This document shows positions 54,177 to 64,000 of a stretch of 64,000 nt of DNA, one piece after another. A program made the position numbers and the translations under genes. The stretch is from Budorcas taxicolor (Eukaryota > Chordata > Mammalia > Artiodactyla > Bovidae), in NCBI RefSeq assembly GCF_023091745.1, contig NC_068913.1, positions 18,246,001 to 18,310,000 of the forward strand, read 5' to 3'. Under the pieces are notes generated by a model that was not told where the DNA came from, did no database searches, and worked only from the letters and a program-made list of their open reading frames with translations. The first letter of the stretch is position 1. Every line of letters starts with the position of its first letter.

Positions 54177-54750
54177 ACCATGATATCACTTATAAGTGGA
54201 ATCTAAAATGTGTGTGCTTAGTTGCTCAGTTGTGTCTGATTCTTTGTGATCCCATGGACTGTAGCCAACCAGGCTCCTCTGTCCATGGGGTTTCTCCAGC
54301 AAGAATACTGGAGTGGATTGCCATGCCTCTTCCTCCAGGGGATCTTCCCAGCCCAGGGATCGAACCCAGGTCTCCCACACTATGGTCAGATTCTTTACTG
54401 TCTGAGCTACCAGGGAAGCCCAGAATCTAAAATATAATACTGATAAACTTATTTATACAACAGAAACAGAATCCAGACATAGAAAACCAACTTTGTGGTA
54501 ACTGCTATATATAAAATTAATGACAAGGTTCTACTATATATCACAGGGAACTATATTCAATATCTATATTCAATAAGATATTCAATCTTATAATAAACCA
54601 TAATGGAAAAGAATATGAAAAATAATATATATATGTATATACACACAAATATATTTCAAAATCACTTTGCTGTACACCAGAAGCTAACACAATATTGTAA
54701 ATCAACTATACTTCAATAAGCAAATTGGTGTAGAAAAAGAAAAAAGAAAG
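54177..54750 (+). mobile_element. L1 3' UTR, split by a SINE
   Basis: Plus-strand L1: atatcacttataagtggaat, then after the SINE actgctatatataaaattaa, and the terminal region (tttgctgtacaccagaagct; aatcaactatacttcaataa). A short repeat (tattcaatat) is locally amplified at 54550-54590. Confidence 0.78.
54210..54422 (-). mobile_element. Bov-tA SINE with exact 11-bp TSD
   Basis: Minus-strand copy: gtgtgcttagttgctcagtt at the left, gagctaccagggaagccc at the right. TSD gaatctaaaat at 54199-54209 and 54423-54433. Confidence 0.95.
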
Positions 54751-55084
54751 AATACAATAAATCTTATATCACATTATATTTTATGTGCAAACTACTTTTT
54801 AACTATGTTTTTTCACTTATATAAACTTGTTTTCATTGTTCATTTGATACATATTCTATCTGTGAATATTATTTGAGCCTATATAATTGGAATAAAATGC
54901 ATTAGTTTTTTCTCTTAACACCAATGGAAATATTTTTTATTGAATGTTCTTGCTTTAGTAGCTGTAGTATTGTGATTTATAACATGAAATATACATTTGG
55001 TCTTCTTTCACTGCTCCTGGCACATAGCTCTTAAAATTGTGGGAACTTCCTAAATTGAGAGTTATAAAGGTGTTTTTTGTAATG
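54751..55084. other. Unassigned
   Basis: About 330 bp of AT-rich sequence with nothing recognised. Confidence 0.4.
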
Positions 55085-55898
55085 TTAATGATGTGACTTT
55101 TGGATCTCACCTAAGGATGAGGCCTGGTTGTCAGGAGAACCAACCATGTGATTGGAGAATTGGAATGTTCTAACCCATTGAGAAGGGGATAAGGGCCAGA
55201 GGTTGAATAGATTGCCAGTGGTCAATCACTCATGCCTGTGTAATGAAGTCTAGTCAGTCAGTTCAGTTCAGTTGCTCAGTCGTGTCTGACTCTTTGCGAC
55301 CCCATGGACTGTACCACACCAGGCCTCCCTGTCCTTCACCGACTCCTGGAGTTTACCCAAACTCATGTCCATTGAGTCAGTGATGCCATCCAACCATCTT
55401 ATCCTCTGTTGTCCCCTTCTCCTCCTGCCTTCAATCTTTCCCAGCATCAGGGTCTTTTCAAATGAGTCAGCTCTTGGCATCAGGTGGCCAAAGTATTGGA
55501 GTTTCAGCTTCAACGTCAGTCCTTCCAATGAACACCCAGGACTGATCTCCTTTAGGATGGACCGGTTGGATCTCCTTGCAGTCTAAGGGTCTTCTTCAAG
55601 GGTTGTAGTCAAGAGTCTTCTCCAACACCACAGTTCAAAAGCATCAATTCTTTGGCGCTCAGCTTTCTTTATAATCCAACTCTCATGTCCATACATGACT
55701 ACTGGAAAACCATAGCCTTGACTAGACAGACCTTTGTTGGCAAAGTAATGTCTCTGCTTTTTAATATGCTGTCTATGTTGGTCATAACTTTCCTTCTAAA
55801 GGAGTAAGCATCTTTTAATTTCACTCGCTATCTACAGTAATTTTGGAGCCCCTCAAAATAAGGTCAGGCACTGTTTCCACTGTTTTCCCATCTATTTG

Positions 55899-56727
55899 CT
55901 ATGAAGTGATGGGACTGGATACCATGATCTTAGTTTTCTGAATGTTGAGCTTTAAGCCAACATTTTCACTCTCCTCTTTCACTTTCATCAAGAGGCTTTT
56001 TAGTTCATCTTCGCTTTCTTCCATAAGGGTGGTATCATCTGCATATCTGGGGTTATTGACATTTCTTGCAGAAATCTTGATTCCAGCTTGTGCTTCATCC
56101 ACCCAGTGTTTCTCATGATGTACTCTGCATATAAGTTAAATAAGCAGGGTGACAATATACAGCCTTGACGTACTCCTTTTCCTATTTGGAACCAGTCTGT
56201 TGTTCCATGTCCAGTTCTAACTGCTGCTTCCTGACCTGCAGATTTCTCAAGAGGCAGGTCAGGTGGTCTGGTAGTCCCATCTCTTTCAGAATTTTCCATA
56301 GTTTATGTTATCCACAGTCAAAGGCTTTGACATAGTCAATAAAGCAGAAATAAATGTTTTTCTGGAACTCTCTTGCGTTTTGCATGATCCAGCAAACGTT
56401 GGCAATTTGATCTCTGGTTCCTCTGCCTTTTCTAAAACCAGCTTGAACATCTGGAAGTTCACGGTTCATAGATTGCTGAAGCCTAGCTTGAATTTTGAGC
56501 ATTACTTTACTAGTGTGTGAGATGAGTGCAGTTGTGTGGTAGTTTGACCATTCTTTTGCATTGCCTTTCTTTGGGATTGGAATGAAAACTAACCTTTTCC
56601 AGTCCTGTGGCCACTGCTGAGTTTTCCAAATGAGCTGGCATATTGAGTGCAGCACTTTCACAGTTCCATCTTTTAGGATTTGAAATAGCTCAACTGGAAT
56701 TCCATCACCTCCACTAGCTGTGTTCAT
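55899..56727 (-). pseudogene. BovB reverse transcriptase remnant, frameshifted
   Basis: Three minus-strand frames make up the RT: 56727-56308 (ASGGDGIPVELFQIL; GRGTRDQI; FIDYVKAFDCG, where the sequence breaks), 56299-56000 (GKGVRQGCILSPCLFN) and 56102-55899 (RYADDTTLMEE). The YADD box is present. Small deletions near 56305 and 56100 shift the frame. Confidence 0.88.
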
Positions 56728-57042
56728 AGTGATGCTTCCTAAGGCCTACTTGACTTTGCATTCCAGGACGTCTGGCTCTAGGTGAATGATCACACCATCA
56801 TGATTATCTGGGTCATGAAGATCTGTTTTGTATAGCTCTTCTGCGTATTATTGCTGCCTCTTCTTAATATCTTCTTCTTCTCTTAGGTCCATACCATTTC
56901 TGTTCTTTATTGAGCCCATCTTTGCATGAAATGTTCCCTTAGTATCTCTAATTTTCTTGAAGAGATCTCTAGTCTTTTCCATTTTATTGTTTTCCTCTAT
57001 TTCTTTGCAGTGATCACTGAGGAAGGCTTTTTTTTGTTGTTT

Positions 57043-57900
57043 TTATCCATCCTTGCTATTCTTTGGAACTCTGCATTCAAATGGGTATCTTTCCTTTTTC
57101 CCTTTGCTTTTTGCTTCACTTCTTTTCACAGCTATTTGTAAGACCTCCTCAGACAGCCATTTTTCTTTTTTGCATTTCTTTTTCTTGGGGATGATCTTGA
57201 TCCCTGTCTCCTGTACAATGTCACAAACCTCCGTCCATAGTTCATCAGGGCCTCTGTCTGTCAGAGCTAGTCCCATAAATCTATTTCTCACTTTCTGTGT
57301 ACAATTGTAAGGGATTTGACTTTGGTCATATCTGAATGGTCTAGTGGTTTTCCCTACTTTCTTCAATTTAAGTCTGAATTTGGTAATAAGGAGTTCATGA
57401 TCTGAGCCACAGTCAGCTCCTGGTCTTGTTTTTGCTGATTGTATAGAGCTTCTCCATCTTTGGCTGCAAAGAATATAATCAGTCTGATTTTGGTGTTGAC
57501 CATCTGGTGATGTCCATGTGTAGAGTCTTGTCTTGTGTTGTTGGAAGAGGGTGTTTGCTATGAACAGTGCGTTCTCTTGGCAAAACTCTCTCAGCCTTTG
57601 CCCTGCTTCATTCTGTACTCCAAGGCCAAATTTGCCTGTTACCCCAGGTGTTTCTTGACTTCCTACTTTTGCATTCCAGTCCCCTATAATGAAAAGGATA
57701 TCTTTTTTGGGTGTTAGTTCTAAAAGGTCTTGTAGGTCTTCATAGCACTGTTCAACTTCAGCTTCTTCAGCATTACTGGTTGGGGAATAGACTTGGATTA
57801 CTGTGATATTGAATGGTTTGCCTTGGAAACGAACAGAGATAATTCTGCTGTTTTTGAGATTGCATCCAAGGACTGCATTTCGGACTCTTTTGTTGACCAT
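57043..57900 (-). pseudogene. BovB endonuclease domain remnant
   Basis: A 285-codon open frame of the APE-type endonuclease that nicks target DNA for RTE elements. Reading from its start: SVRFQGKPFNITVIQVYSPT, IGDWNAKVG (catalytic DWN-type motif), QNQTDYIL, and GSDHELLITKF (the SDH catalytic motif). The frame goes on into the linker before RT (PKKKKCKKEKW). The N-terminal start of the domain lies upstream of this Met, past the nested BovB tail. The catalytic motifs look intact in this piece. Confidence 0.93.
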
Positions 57901-57936
57901 GATGGCTACTCCATTTCTTCTAAGGGATTCTTGCCC

Positions 57937-58039
57937 CTCAGTTCAGTTCGGTTCAGTTGCTCAGTCATGTCTGACTCTTTGTGACCCCATGCACACCAGG
58001 CCTCCCTGTCCATCACCAACTCCCGGAGTTCACCCTAAC
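57937..58039 (-). mobile_element. 103-bp BovB 3' tail inside BovB, exact TSD
   Basis: Minus-strand terminal piece, ctcagttcagttcggttcag to cccggagttcaccct. The 10-bp repeat attcttgccc is at 57927-57936 and 58040-58049, and the host BovB reads on across it. Confidence 0.95.
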
Positions 58040-58727
58040 ATTCTTGCCCAAGGTAGTAGATATAATGATCATCTGAGTTAAATTCACCCATTCCAGTCCA
58101 TTTTAGTTTGCTGATTCCTAAAATGTCAACATGCACTTTTGGCATCTCCTGTTTGACCACTTCCGATTTGCCTTGATTTATGGACCTAACTAACACTCCA
58201 GGTTCCTATGCAATATTGCTCTTTCTCCATAAAACCCCTAAAGAACAGGATTGGGAGAGTTGCTGGGTTGGTGAACATGTGGAGACTGGGCCAGAGCAGC
58301 ACTCTGAGAGGGCATGGAGGCACTGTCCCATTTCCCCCCACTTTGTCGTATGCAGTTTTTCCATTTGACTATTCTTGAGTTATACACTTTGATAATAAAC
58401 TATTAATCTGGTAAATAAAATGTTTCTCTCAGTTCTGTAAGCCACTCTAATAAGGTAACTGAACCTAAGGAAGGCATTCCTGAAACCTTCCTTCAGTCTA
58501 TAGCTAGTCAGAAGCGCAGGTGATAATGGAAGCCAGGGAGTGGTGCAGTCTCACAGGACAGAGTCGTTGACCTGTGAGACATGGTGCTGTTCCTGGGTTA
58601 GCAGTGTCAGAACTGAGTCAAATTGCAAAACACCCAGGTGGTGTCTGAGAATTGCTCGGTGATGTGGGAAAACCCCCTCACACACTGGAATTAGTGATGA
58701 GTCATCAGTGGCAGTGTTTGCAGGAAT

Positions 58728-60360
58728 GAATTAAAATGATTCAACAAAGGATAGATATATTTCATTGTATAACTGTACCATTTGTCCATTCTATTGTTGA
58801 TGGATTTTTTTTAAAAACTATTTTCCTATTTTTGGTAATTAAGAATGTTTCCATAAATATCCTATACAAGTTTTTTTGGTATCCATGTGCTCAGATTTCT
58901 GTTGGGTATACACTTAGGAGTGGTTTTTCTGGGTCACATGTATATGTCCAACTTTATTAGATAATGTCAAAGAGTTTTCAAAACTGCTTATGTCAGATAA
59001 CATTTCTACAGCCAATGTATGAAAGTTATGGTTGCTCTCATTTTTGTAAGCACTTGGTATTGTCAGTTTTTTAGTCTTTTGAATATTGTCCATTCTGTCG
59101 GGTGTGATATGCCATTGTGGTTTTAACTTGTATTTCCCTGATTATTAAAAAGTTGAGCATATTTTCATAGGTCTACTGGCCATTTGGGTATTCTCCTGTG
59201 TCTTTTCAAGTAGTCTGTCCATCTGATAGGTGTATTGACTTACAGGCATTCCTTATGCTTCTGGATACCAGCCCTTTGTCTGTAACTGGTGTTTCAAGTG
59301 TGTTCTCGTATGTGTCTTATCTTTTGGTAAGCAGAAATAGTTAATTTTATTGAAGTCCAGTGTATCAATCTTCCCTTTACGGTTAGTGTTGTTAAATAAA
59401 TCTTCACCTACCTCAAGGTCACAAAGTTGTTTTCCTGTGTTATCTTTGAGATGCTTGATAGTTTCACCTTTCACATTTAGATCTACAATCCACCTGAAAC
59501 TGATTTTTTTTTTGGTGTGCTGTGAAGTGAGGGTCAAGTTTCATTGTTTTTCGTATGGATATCCAATTGACTCAGCACCGTCTTTTGAAGATATGACCGT
59601 TTCCTACTGCCTTACAGTGCCACATTTGTCATAAATCTAGTGATCATATATGTAAGTTTTTTTTTCCTGGACTCTCTACCCCTCCATTGATCTATGTGTC
59701 TATTATTGTATCCATAGCACACTGGCTTAATTCCTAGAGCTTTCTAATAAGCCCTGATAATTGGTGGAGTAAATCCCTCAGTTTTGTCTTCTTTATGCTT
59801 ATCTTATTTGTTTTTGGTCTGTTGAATTTTATAAAAACTTGAGTGTCAGTCATCACACACAAGTGCACACACACTGCTATAATTTTGTTTGGAGTTACAC
59901 TGAAAATAGATATGGTACATCCTTTTATTAGATTCTTAATTTCTTTCCATAGTATTTTTTTTTCTGTGTAGAAGTCTTATGTGTGTCTTTTAAAACAATT
60001 GTTTCTAAGTGTTTGACCTGTAGATCCTATTGTAGATTATGCTGTTTCAAAAACTTCATTTTGCAGTGTTTCACACCAGCACGAGTTTGGGTGAACTCTG
60101 GGAGTTGGTGATGGACAGGGAGGCCTGGCATGCTGCAATTCATGGGGTTGCAAAGAGTCGGACACAACTGAGCAACTGAACTGAACTGAACACCAACACG
60201 GAGAAATACAACTGATTTTGGTCTGATAACCAGTGACTTGATTAATTTCACTTATTAATTCTAATAACTTATTTGTAGATTCTTAATTCTCTACATTCTC
60301 AATTATATTGTCTGTGAATGATGACATTTTGATTTCTTTGGGATTCCCCTATTTCCTAAG
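58728..60360 (-). mobile_element. Old L1 ORF2 region with BovB tail inside
   Basis: Minus-strand L1: gtgctcagatttctgttggg, cattgtggttttaacttgta, cagccctttgtctgtaactg, gttttcctgtgttatctttg, and ccattgatctatgtgtctat appear in the usual order. A BovB tail at 60084-60189 interrupts it near the far end. No reading frame remains. Confidence 0.78.
60084..60189 (+). mobile_element. 106-bp BovB 3' tail with TSD
   Basis: Plus-strand terminal piece, agtttgggtgaactctggga to actgaactgaactga. Flanks acaccagcacg (60073-60083) and acaccaacacg (60190-60200) agree at 10 of 11. Confidence 0.92.
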
Positions 60361-61394
60361 GGTGGAGACATTTGAGGTCCCAGCCTAAAGTAGAGTGTGG
60401 TTTACCAAGTTTCCTAACCTTAATGGGTCTTGGACTCTTACTATTGCCTGCCTGGCCCTCTAACTGTGTTGCCAGTTGTGCAACTCAGCATCCCAGTTGT
60501 CCCTTCCAGGTAGAGATATGTTAACAGGAAAAAGCAGCCTACCAACTCTCCATCTCTCCCCTTTTGCCCGGGTATTTCTCACTCTCTTGTTAGCTCTTTG
60601 GCGCTTTTAAGAAGCTGTTTTAAAATTATTTCATCCACCATTTTCCAATTTGTCTTCAGTGAAAAGATTGGTATTGATTACCAAGTCTGCTGTTATCCAA
60701 AACAAAGGTTAATTAGATGTTTTTTTTCCAAGTCAACCTTGGGAGAGAAAGGGTACTGAGCCTGAGGACTAAATTCTGGTGTCTGTTTGGCAGAAAAGTG
60801 ATGAATCATGAGTGAAGAGAGCTGACAGAGCCAGGTCAGAATGACCTGCTGGCTTTGGCTGTACTCTGGGGTTGGAATGAGCATGCATAAAGCCAAAATT
60901 TTAGAACTCTGTGTAACGGGATGGGAGTGAAGAGTACGTCTGGGTGCACATGGAAACTTCTTTCTTATCTATGCTAAACACAGTGATTGAAGTTTACACA
61001 AAGCTATTTCTCTCTCAAGCATCCATTTTCGTTTTTAATTCCAAAGAGTATAATGGCATACGGGAATCAGTTCACAGAAGTAAAACTGAGTTCTAAATTG
61101 TATACTTCAGATAAGTAGGTATGTAGGTATGATAGAGAAGGCCTTTTATGTGTTCAGGGACCAAGGATACCATTTGTTGAGTATGTTTATTTTAGAACAT
61201 TGGCCAAGTCAGATCCACAAATTGTTGGTACGCAGAAATAATTCTGTTCTATAGAAACCTTATTGAAATGATATTCATTATAGCAGATCATAATTGTAGA
61301 AGTTCTCGGTTGGGATCTCAGATGTAACAGGCATTCCTATGAGATTCCACCTGAAACCTGATATAAAACTTTGTACTGAGTAGCTTGTCCTAGC
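60361..61394. other. Unassigned intergenic sequence
   Basis: About 1 kb with nothing recognised. Plain mixed-composition DNA; no long open frame. Confidence 0.4.
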
Positions 61395-61748
61395 CATCAT
61401 CAAAAGTCTACAAACAGTAAATGCTGGAGAGAGTATAGAGAAAAGGGAAAGCACTATTTATAATAGCCAGGACACGTAAGCAACTTAAATGTCTGATGAC
61501 AGATGAATAAATAAAGAAGACGTGGTATATAATGAAATATTACTCAGCCATAAAGAAGGATAAAATAATGCCAGATGCAACCACATGAGTGGACTTAGAG
61601 ATTATCATATTAAATGAAGTAAGCCAGACAAAGAAAGATAAATAGCATATGATATGACTTATATGTGCAATCTAAAATAAAAAATGAAGTTTTATATATA
61701 TAACTGAATTGCTGTGTTGAACACTTGAAACTAACATTGTAAATCACG
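61395..61748 (+). mobile_element. L1 3' part with internal deletion
   Basis: Plus-strand L1: aaatgctggagagagtatag, then a jump of part of ORF2 to agcactatttataatagcca, and on to gtaagccagacaaagaaag and ctaacattgtaaatcac. Non-coding. Confidence 0.75.
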
Positions 61749-61749
61749 T

Positions 61750-61848
61750 ATGCTGCTGCTGCTGCTGCTGCTGCTAAGTCGCATCAGTTGTGTTCAGCTT
61801 TGTGCAACCCCAAAGACGGCAGCCCACCAAGCTCCTCTGTCCCTGGGA
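61750..61848 (-). mobile_element. BovA2 SINE, one monomer
   Basis: Minus-strand start with (CTG)8 at 61753-61776, then ctaagtcgcatcagttgtgt and the body to cctctgtccctgggaa. The second monomer is missing. Confidence 0.9.
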
Positions 61849-62633
61849 AAGAAAAAACAATAGCAGCCTTCCCTAGCAGAGGGCTGAACCAGGATGTATA
61901 CCATGTCTGAGCCTTCTTGAAACGTTCTTCTCCTTTCCTTTCACTTTGTCCCTGAAAATAGAGTATTCGAAAAATACTTTATTTCATTAGGAAGTATTAT
62001 CTCTTTAAATTTTTTCCTACCAAAAAAAAAGGGTAAAAAGAAAGATAAAATCCTTCACTGCTGATAGAGCTGAAGGATCAGCAATCAATTTAAATTTTCA
62101 CATGAAAATGGCTGAAGGCCTCTGGGAATCTCTGGTTCCAACATTCATCCAGTTTCAGTTGATTCAGGGACACCTGAACATTGGAATCAGCTTTTCCCTT
62201 TCTTTGCTCTTTAAGAGTCTGGGGCTTTGTACATTCTTCATTAACTGTTATGAAAACTTCGTTTTTAACTATATAAGCATTTTCCACAAAGTAGTGTTTT
62301 ACAGCCTTATTAGAGGCAACATTTTAAAGCTAAGGAATCTTTTCAATAAAAGTTAACGTGCTATAAAGTTAGAAACAGTCTGGCTTAGGTTATTACTAAT
62401 CCCACGTGACTAAAACATCTGGATGAACTGTCATAGCTAATATTTTTCAAGTGAGATCCAAGCTAAAGATTGTCCATCCTATTAGTACTCTTTTGATTAG
62501 AACCCACCCTTTGTAACCAAACATTGTAAATGAATCTTTAATCACTAGTTATCAATACAGCATAAAGTAATATATCAGAATGCAGAAAAATCAGGGTAAA
62601 GAGAAAGTTTAATAAAATTATAAAAAGAGGGAT
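61849..62633. other. Unassigned
   Basis: About 785 bp. No recognised repeat or gene. Confidence 0.4.
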
Positions 62634-62645
62634 AAAAATATAATA

Positions 62646-62861
62646 GGGCTTCCCTGGTGGCTCAGTGGTAAAGAACCCACCTGTCAATACAGGAGACTCC
62701 AGAAAAATCCCTGGGTTGGGAAGCTCCTCTGGAGAAGGAAAGGGCAACCCGTTCCAGTATTCTTAGCTGAAAAATTGCATGGACGGAGGAGCCTGGTGGG
62801 CTCAGTCCAAGGGATCACAAAGAGTTAGACCCAACTTAGCAACTAAACAACAACAACAACC
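62646..62861 (+). mobile_element. Bov-tA SINE with exact 12-bp TSD
   Basis: Plus-strand copy; head gggcttccctggtggctcag, tail with (AAC)n (aacaacaacaacaac). TSD aaaaatataata at 62634-62645 and 62862-62873. Confidence 0.95.
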
Positions 62862-63061
62862 AAAAATATAATAAGAAGGACTACCTAACAACAACAGCAA
62901 CAACCACAAATACCTCACACAATCACATCACTTATGCACATACTTGTGAAAGTATTCCCTTCCCTGTCCCACCCCCAGAAATTAATTTAATTAAATGGGC
63001 AAAATCTCAAATATAATTGATCTTATATACTGCATTCTACTGCCCAAGAAAGCCCCCTCTA

Positions 63062-64000
63062 TTTTTTTAAATTAATTAATTTATTTTAATTGGAGGCTAA
63101 TTACTTTACAATATTGCAGTGGTTTTTGCCAAACACTGACATGGATCAGGCATGGGTGCACATGTGTTCCCATCCTGAACCCGCCCCCCCACCTCCCTCC
63201 CCATCCCATTCCTCAGGGTATTCCCAGTGCACCAGCCCTGAGCACCCTGTCTCATGCGTCAAACCTGGACTGGCAATTTGCTTCGCATATGATAATATAC
63301 ATGTTTCAATGCTACCCTCTCAAATCATCCCACCCTTGCCTTCTCCCACAGAGTCCAAAAGACTGTTCTTTACATCTGTGTCTCTTTTGCTGTCTCGCAT
63401 ACAGGGTCATCATTACCATCTTTATAAATTCCATATATATGCATTAGTATGCTGTATTGGTGTTTTTCTTTCTGACTTACTTCACTCTGTATAATAGGCT
63501 CCAGTTTCATCCACCTCATTAGAACTGATTCAAATGCATTCTATTTAATGGCTGAGTAATATTCCATTGTGTATATGTACCACAGCTTTCTTATCCATTC
63601 GTCTACCAATGGACATCTAGGTTGCTTCCATGTCCTGGCTTTTATAAACAGTGCTGCGATGAACATTGGGGTACATGTGTCTCTTTCACTTCTGGTTTCC
63701 TTGGTGTGTATGCCCAGCAGTGGGATTGCTGGGTCATATGGCAGTTCTATTTCCAGTTTTTAAAGGAATCTCCACACTGTTCTCCATAGTGGCTGTACTA
63801 GTTTGCATTCCCACCAACAGTGTAAGAGGGTTCCCTTTTCTCCACACCCTCTCCAGCATTTATTGTTTGTAGACTTTTGGATAGCAGCCATTCTGACTGG
63901 CGTGAAATGGTACCTTATTGTGGTTTTGATTTACATTTCTCTGATAATGAGTGATGATGAGCATCTTTTCATGTGTTTGTTAGCCATCTGTATGTCTTTT
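63062..64000 (-). mobile_element. Ruminant L1 3' end, continues off the window
   Basis: Minus-strand L1 starting with its T-rich tail complement (ttttaaattaattaatttat), the 3' UTR (tggaggctaattactttaca) and then ORF2 from about 63380 on. On the minus strand the C-terminal residues EVSQKEKHQYSIL and HIYGI, and farther up LLHCWWECK-type coding text, can be read. The frame is broken in places. More of the element lies beyond 64000, so its full size is unknown. The same L1 subfamily gave the insert at 29971. Confidence 0.92.

Larger units (their letters stand above)
55255..58223 (-). mobile_element. BovB LINE, longest copy (about 2.9 kb)
   Basis: Minus-strand BovB from the 3' terminus (gtcagttcagttcagttgct) through RT and endonuclease to a 5' truncation near 58223. 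A second BovB tail is inserted at 57937-58039; without it the copy is about 2.87 kb, near full length. It splits an ancient LTR. Many stops and frameshifts in the RT part, fewer in the endonuclease part. Confidence 0.95.
55085..58690 (+). mobile_element. Ancient LTR, split by BovB
   Basis: Left part 55085-55254 (aggatgaggcctggttgtca; tcatgcctgtgtaatgaag), right part 58224-58690 (tctccataaaacccctaaag; gttgctgggttggtgaacat; taataaactattaatctggt; gcagtctcacaggacagagt). TATA-like ccataaaa sits exactly at the join and an aataaa at about 58390. Joined, they give about 640 bp of plus-strand LTR-type sequence. No viral genes next to it. I cannot give a sure family. Confidence 0.6.

Noticed and set aside
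1..64000. A bacterial-type system, CRISPR array, operon or phage
   Set aside because: Repeat families, base composition and an intronless eukaryotic retrocopy show ruminant nuclear DNA. No equally spaced repeats and no operon-like gene rows exist.

Overview
This is a stretch of ruminant (Bovidae) nuclear DNA, AT-rich, with no intact protein-coding gene that I can recognise. The diagnosis rests on its repeats. There are about 30 Bov-tA/BovA-type tRNA-derived SINEs, BovA2 dimers ending in (AGC)n, many BovB (RTE-clade) LINE fragments, ruminant L1 3' ends and cetartiodactyl CHR-2 SINEs. Beneath these lie older mammalian fossils: L2, MIR, MER5A-like hAT, Tigger-like mariner, MLT1-like and ERVL-like sequence, and degenerate L1. 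Cattle, yak, bison, sheep and goat cannot be separated from the sequence alone. Almost every open frame longer than 60 codons is a reading of a SINE, BovB or L1.

Layout. 1-7 kb: BovB 3' part, old L1s cut by SINEs, and an MLT1-like LTR split by a BovB plus a SINE. 7-17 kb: MER5A-like fossils, SINEs, an intronless EEF1B2 retropseudogene (about 10.9-11.7 kb), L2, and a Tigger-like element holding a perfect 237-bp tandem duplication. 17-20 kb: a BovB with reverse transcriptase remnant and target-site duplications (TSDs), then an ERVL-like pol fossil. 20-29 kb: mostly unassigned sequence with scattered SINEs. 29-30.6 kb: a 5'-inverted BovB that itself carries a 5'-inverted L1. 31-40 kb: SINEs, an old L1, and an LTR-like pair around a CpG-rich block. 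40-49 kb: L2, a Tigger-like MITE with a dimeric SINE inside, head-to-head BovB pieces, and an (AGC)17 run. 49-54.7 kb: L1s broken by BovB, BovA2 and Bov-tA insertions. 55-60.4 kb: an LTR split by the longest BovB (endonuclease plus RT), which carries a second BovB tail, followed by an old L1. 60-64 kb: unassigned sequence, SINEs and a ruminant L1 3' end running off the window.

There is no operon, CRISPR array, phage or bacterial system here. The biological content is a stratified record of retrotransposition. Autonomous BovB and L1 supplied the enzymes; Bov-tA and BovA2 (sharing the BovB 3' tail) and the EEF1B2 retrocopy were the passengers. Exact TSDs and nesting give a relative time order. 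The best leads are three roughly 100-bp BovB tails with nearly the same truncation point, a SINE dimer that moved as one unit, the doubly inverted BovB/L1 nest, and the perfect tandem duplication. Family names come from memory of consensus sequences and no database was searched. TSDs were found by eye.
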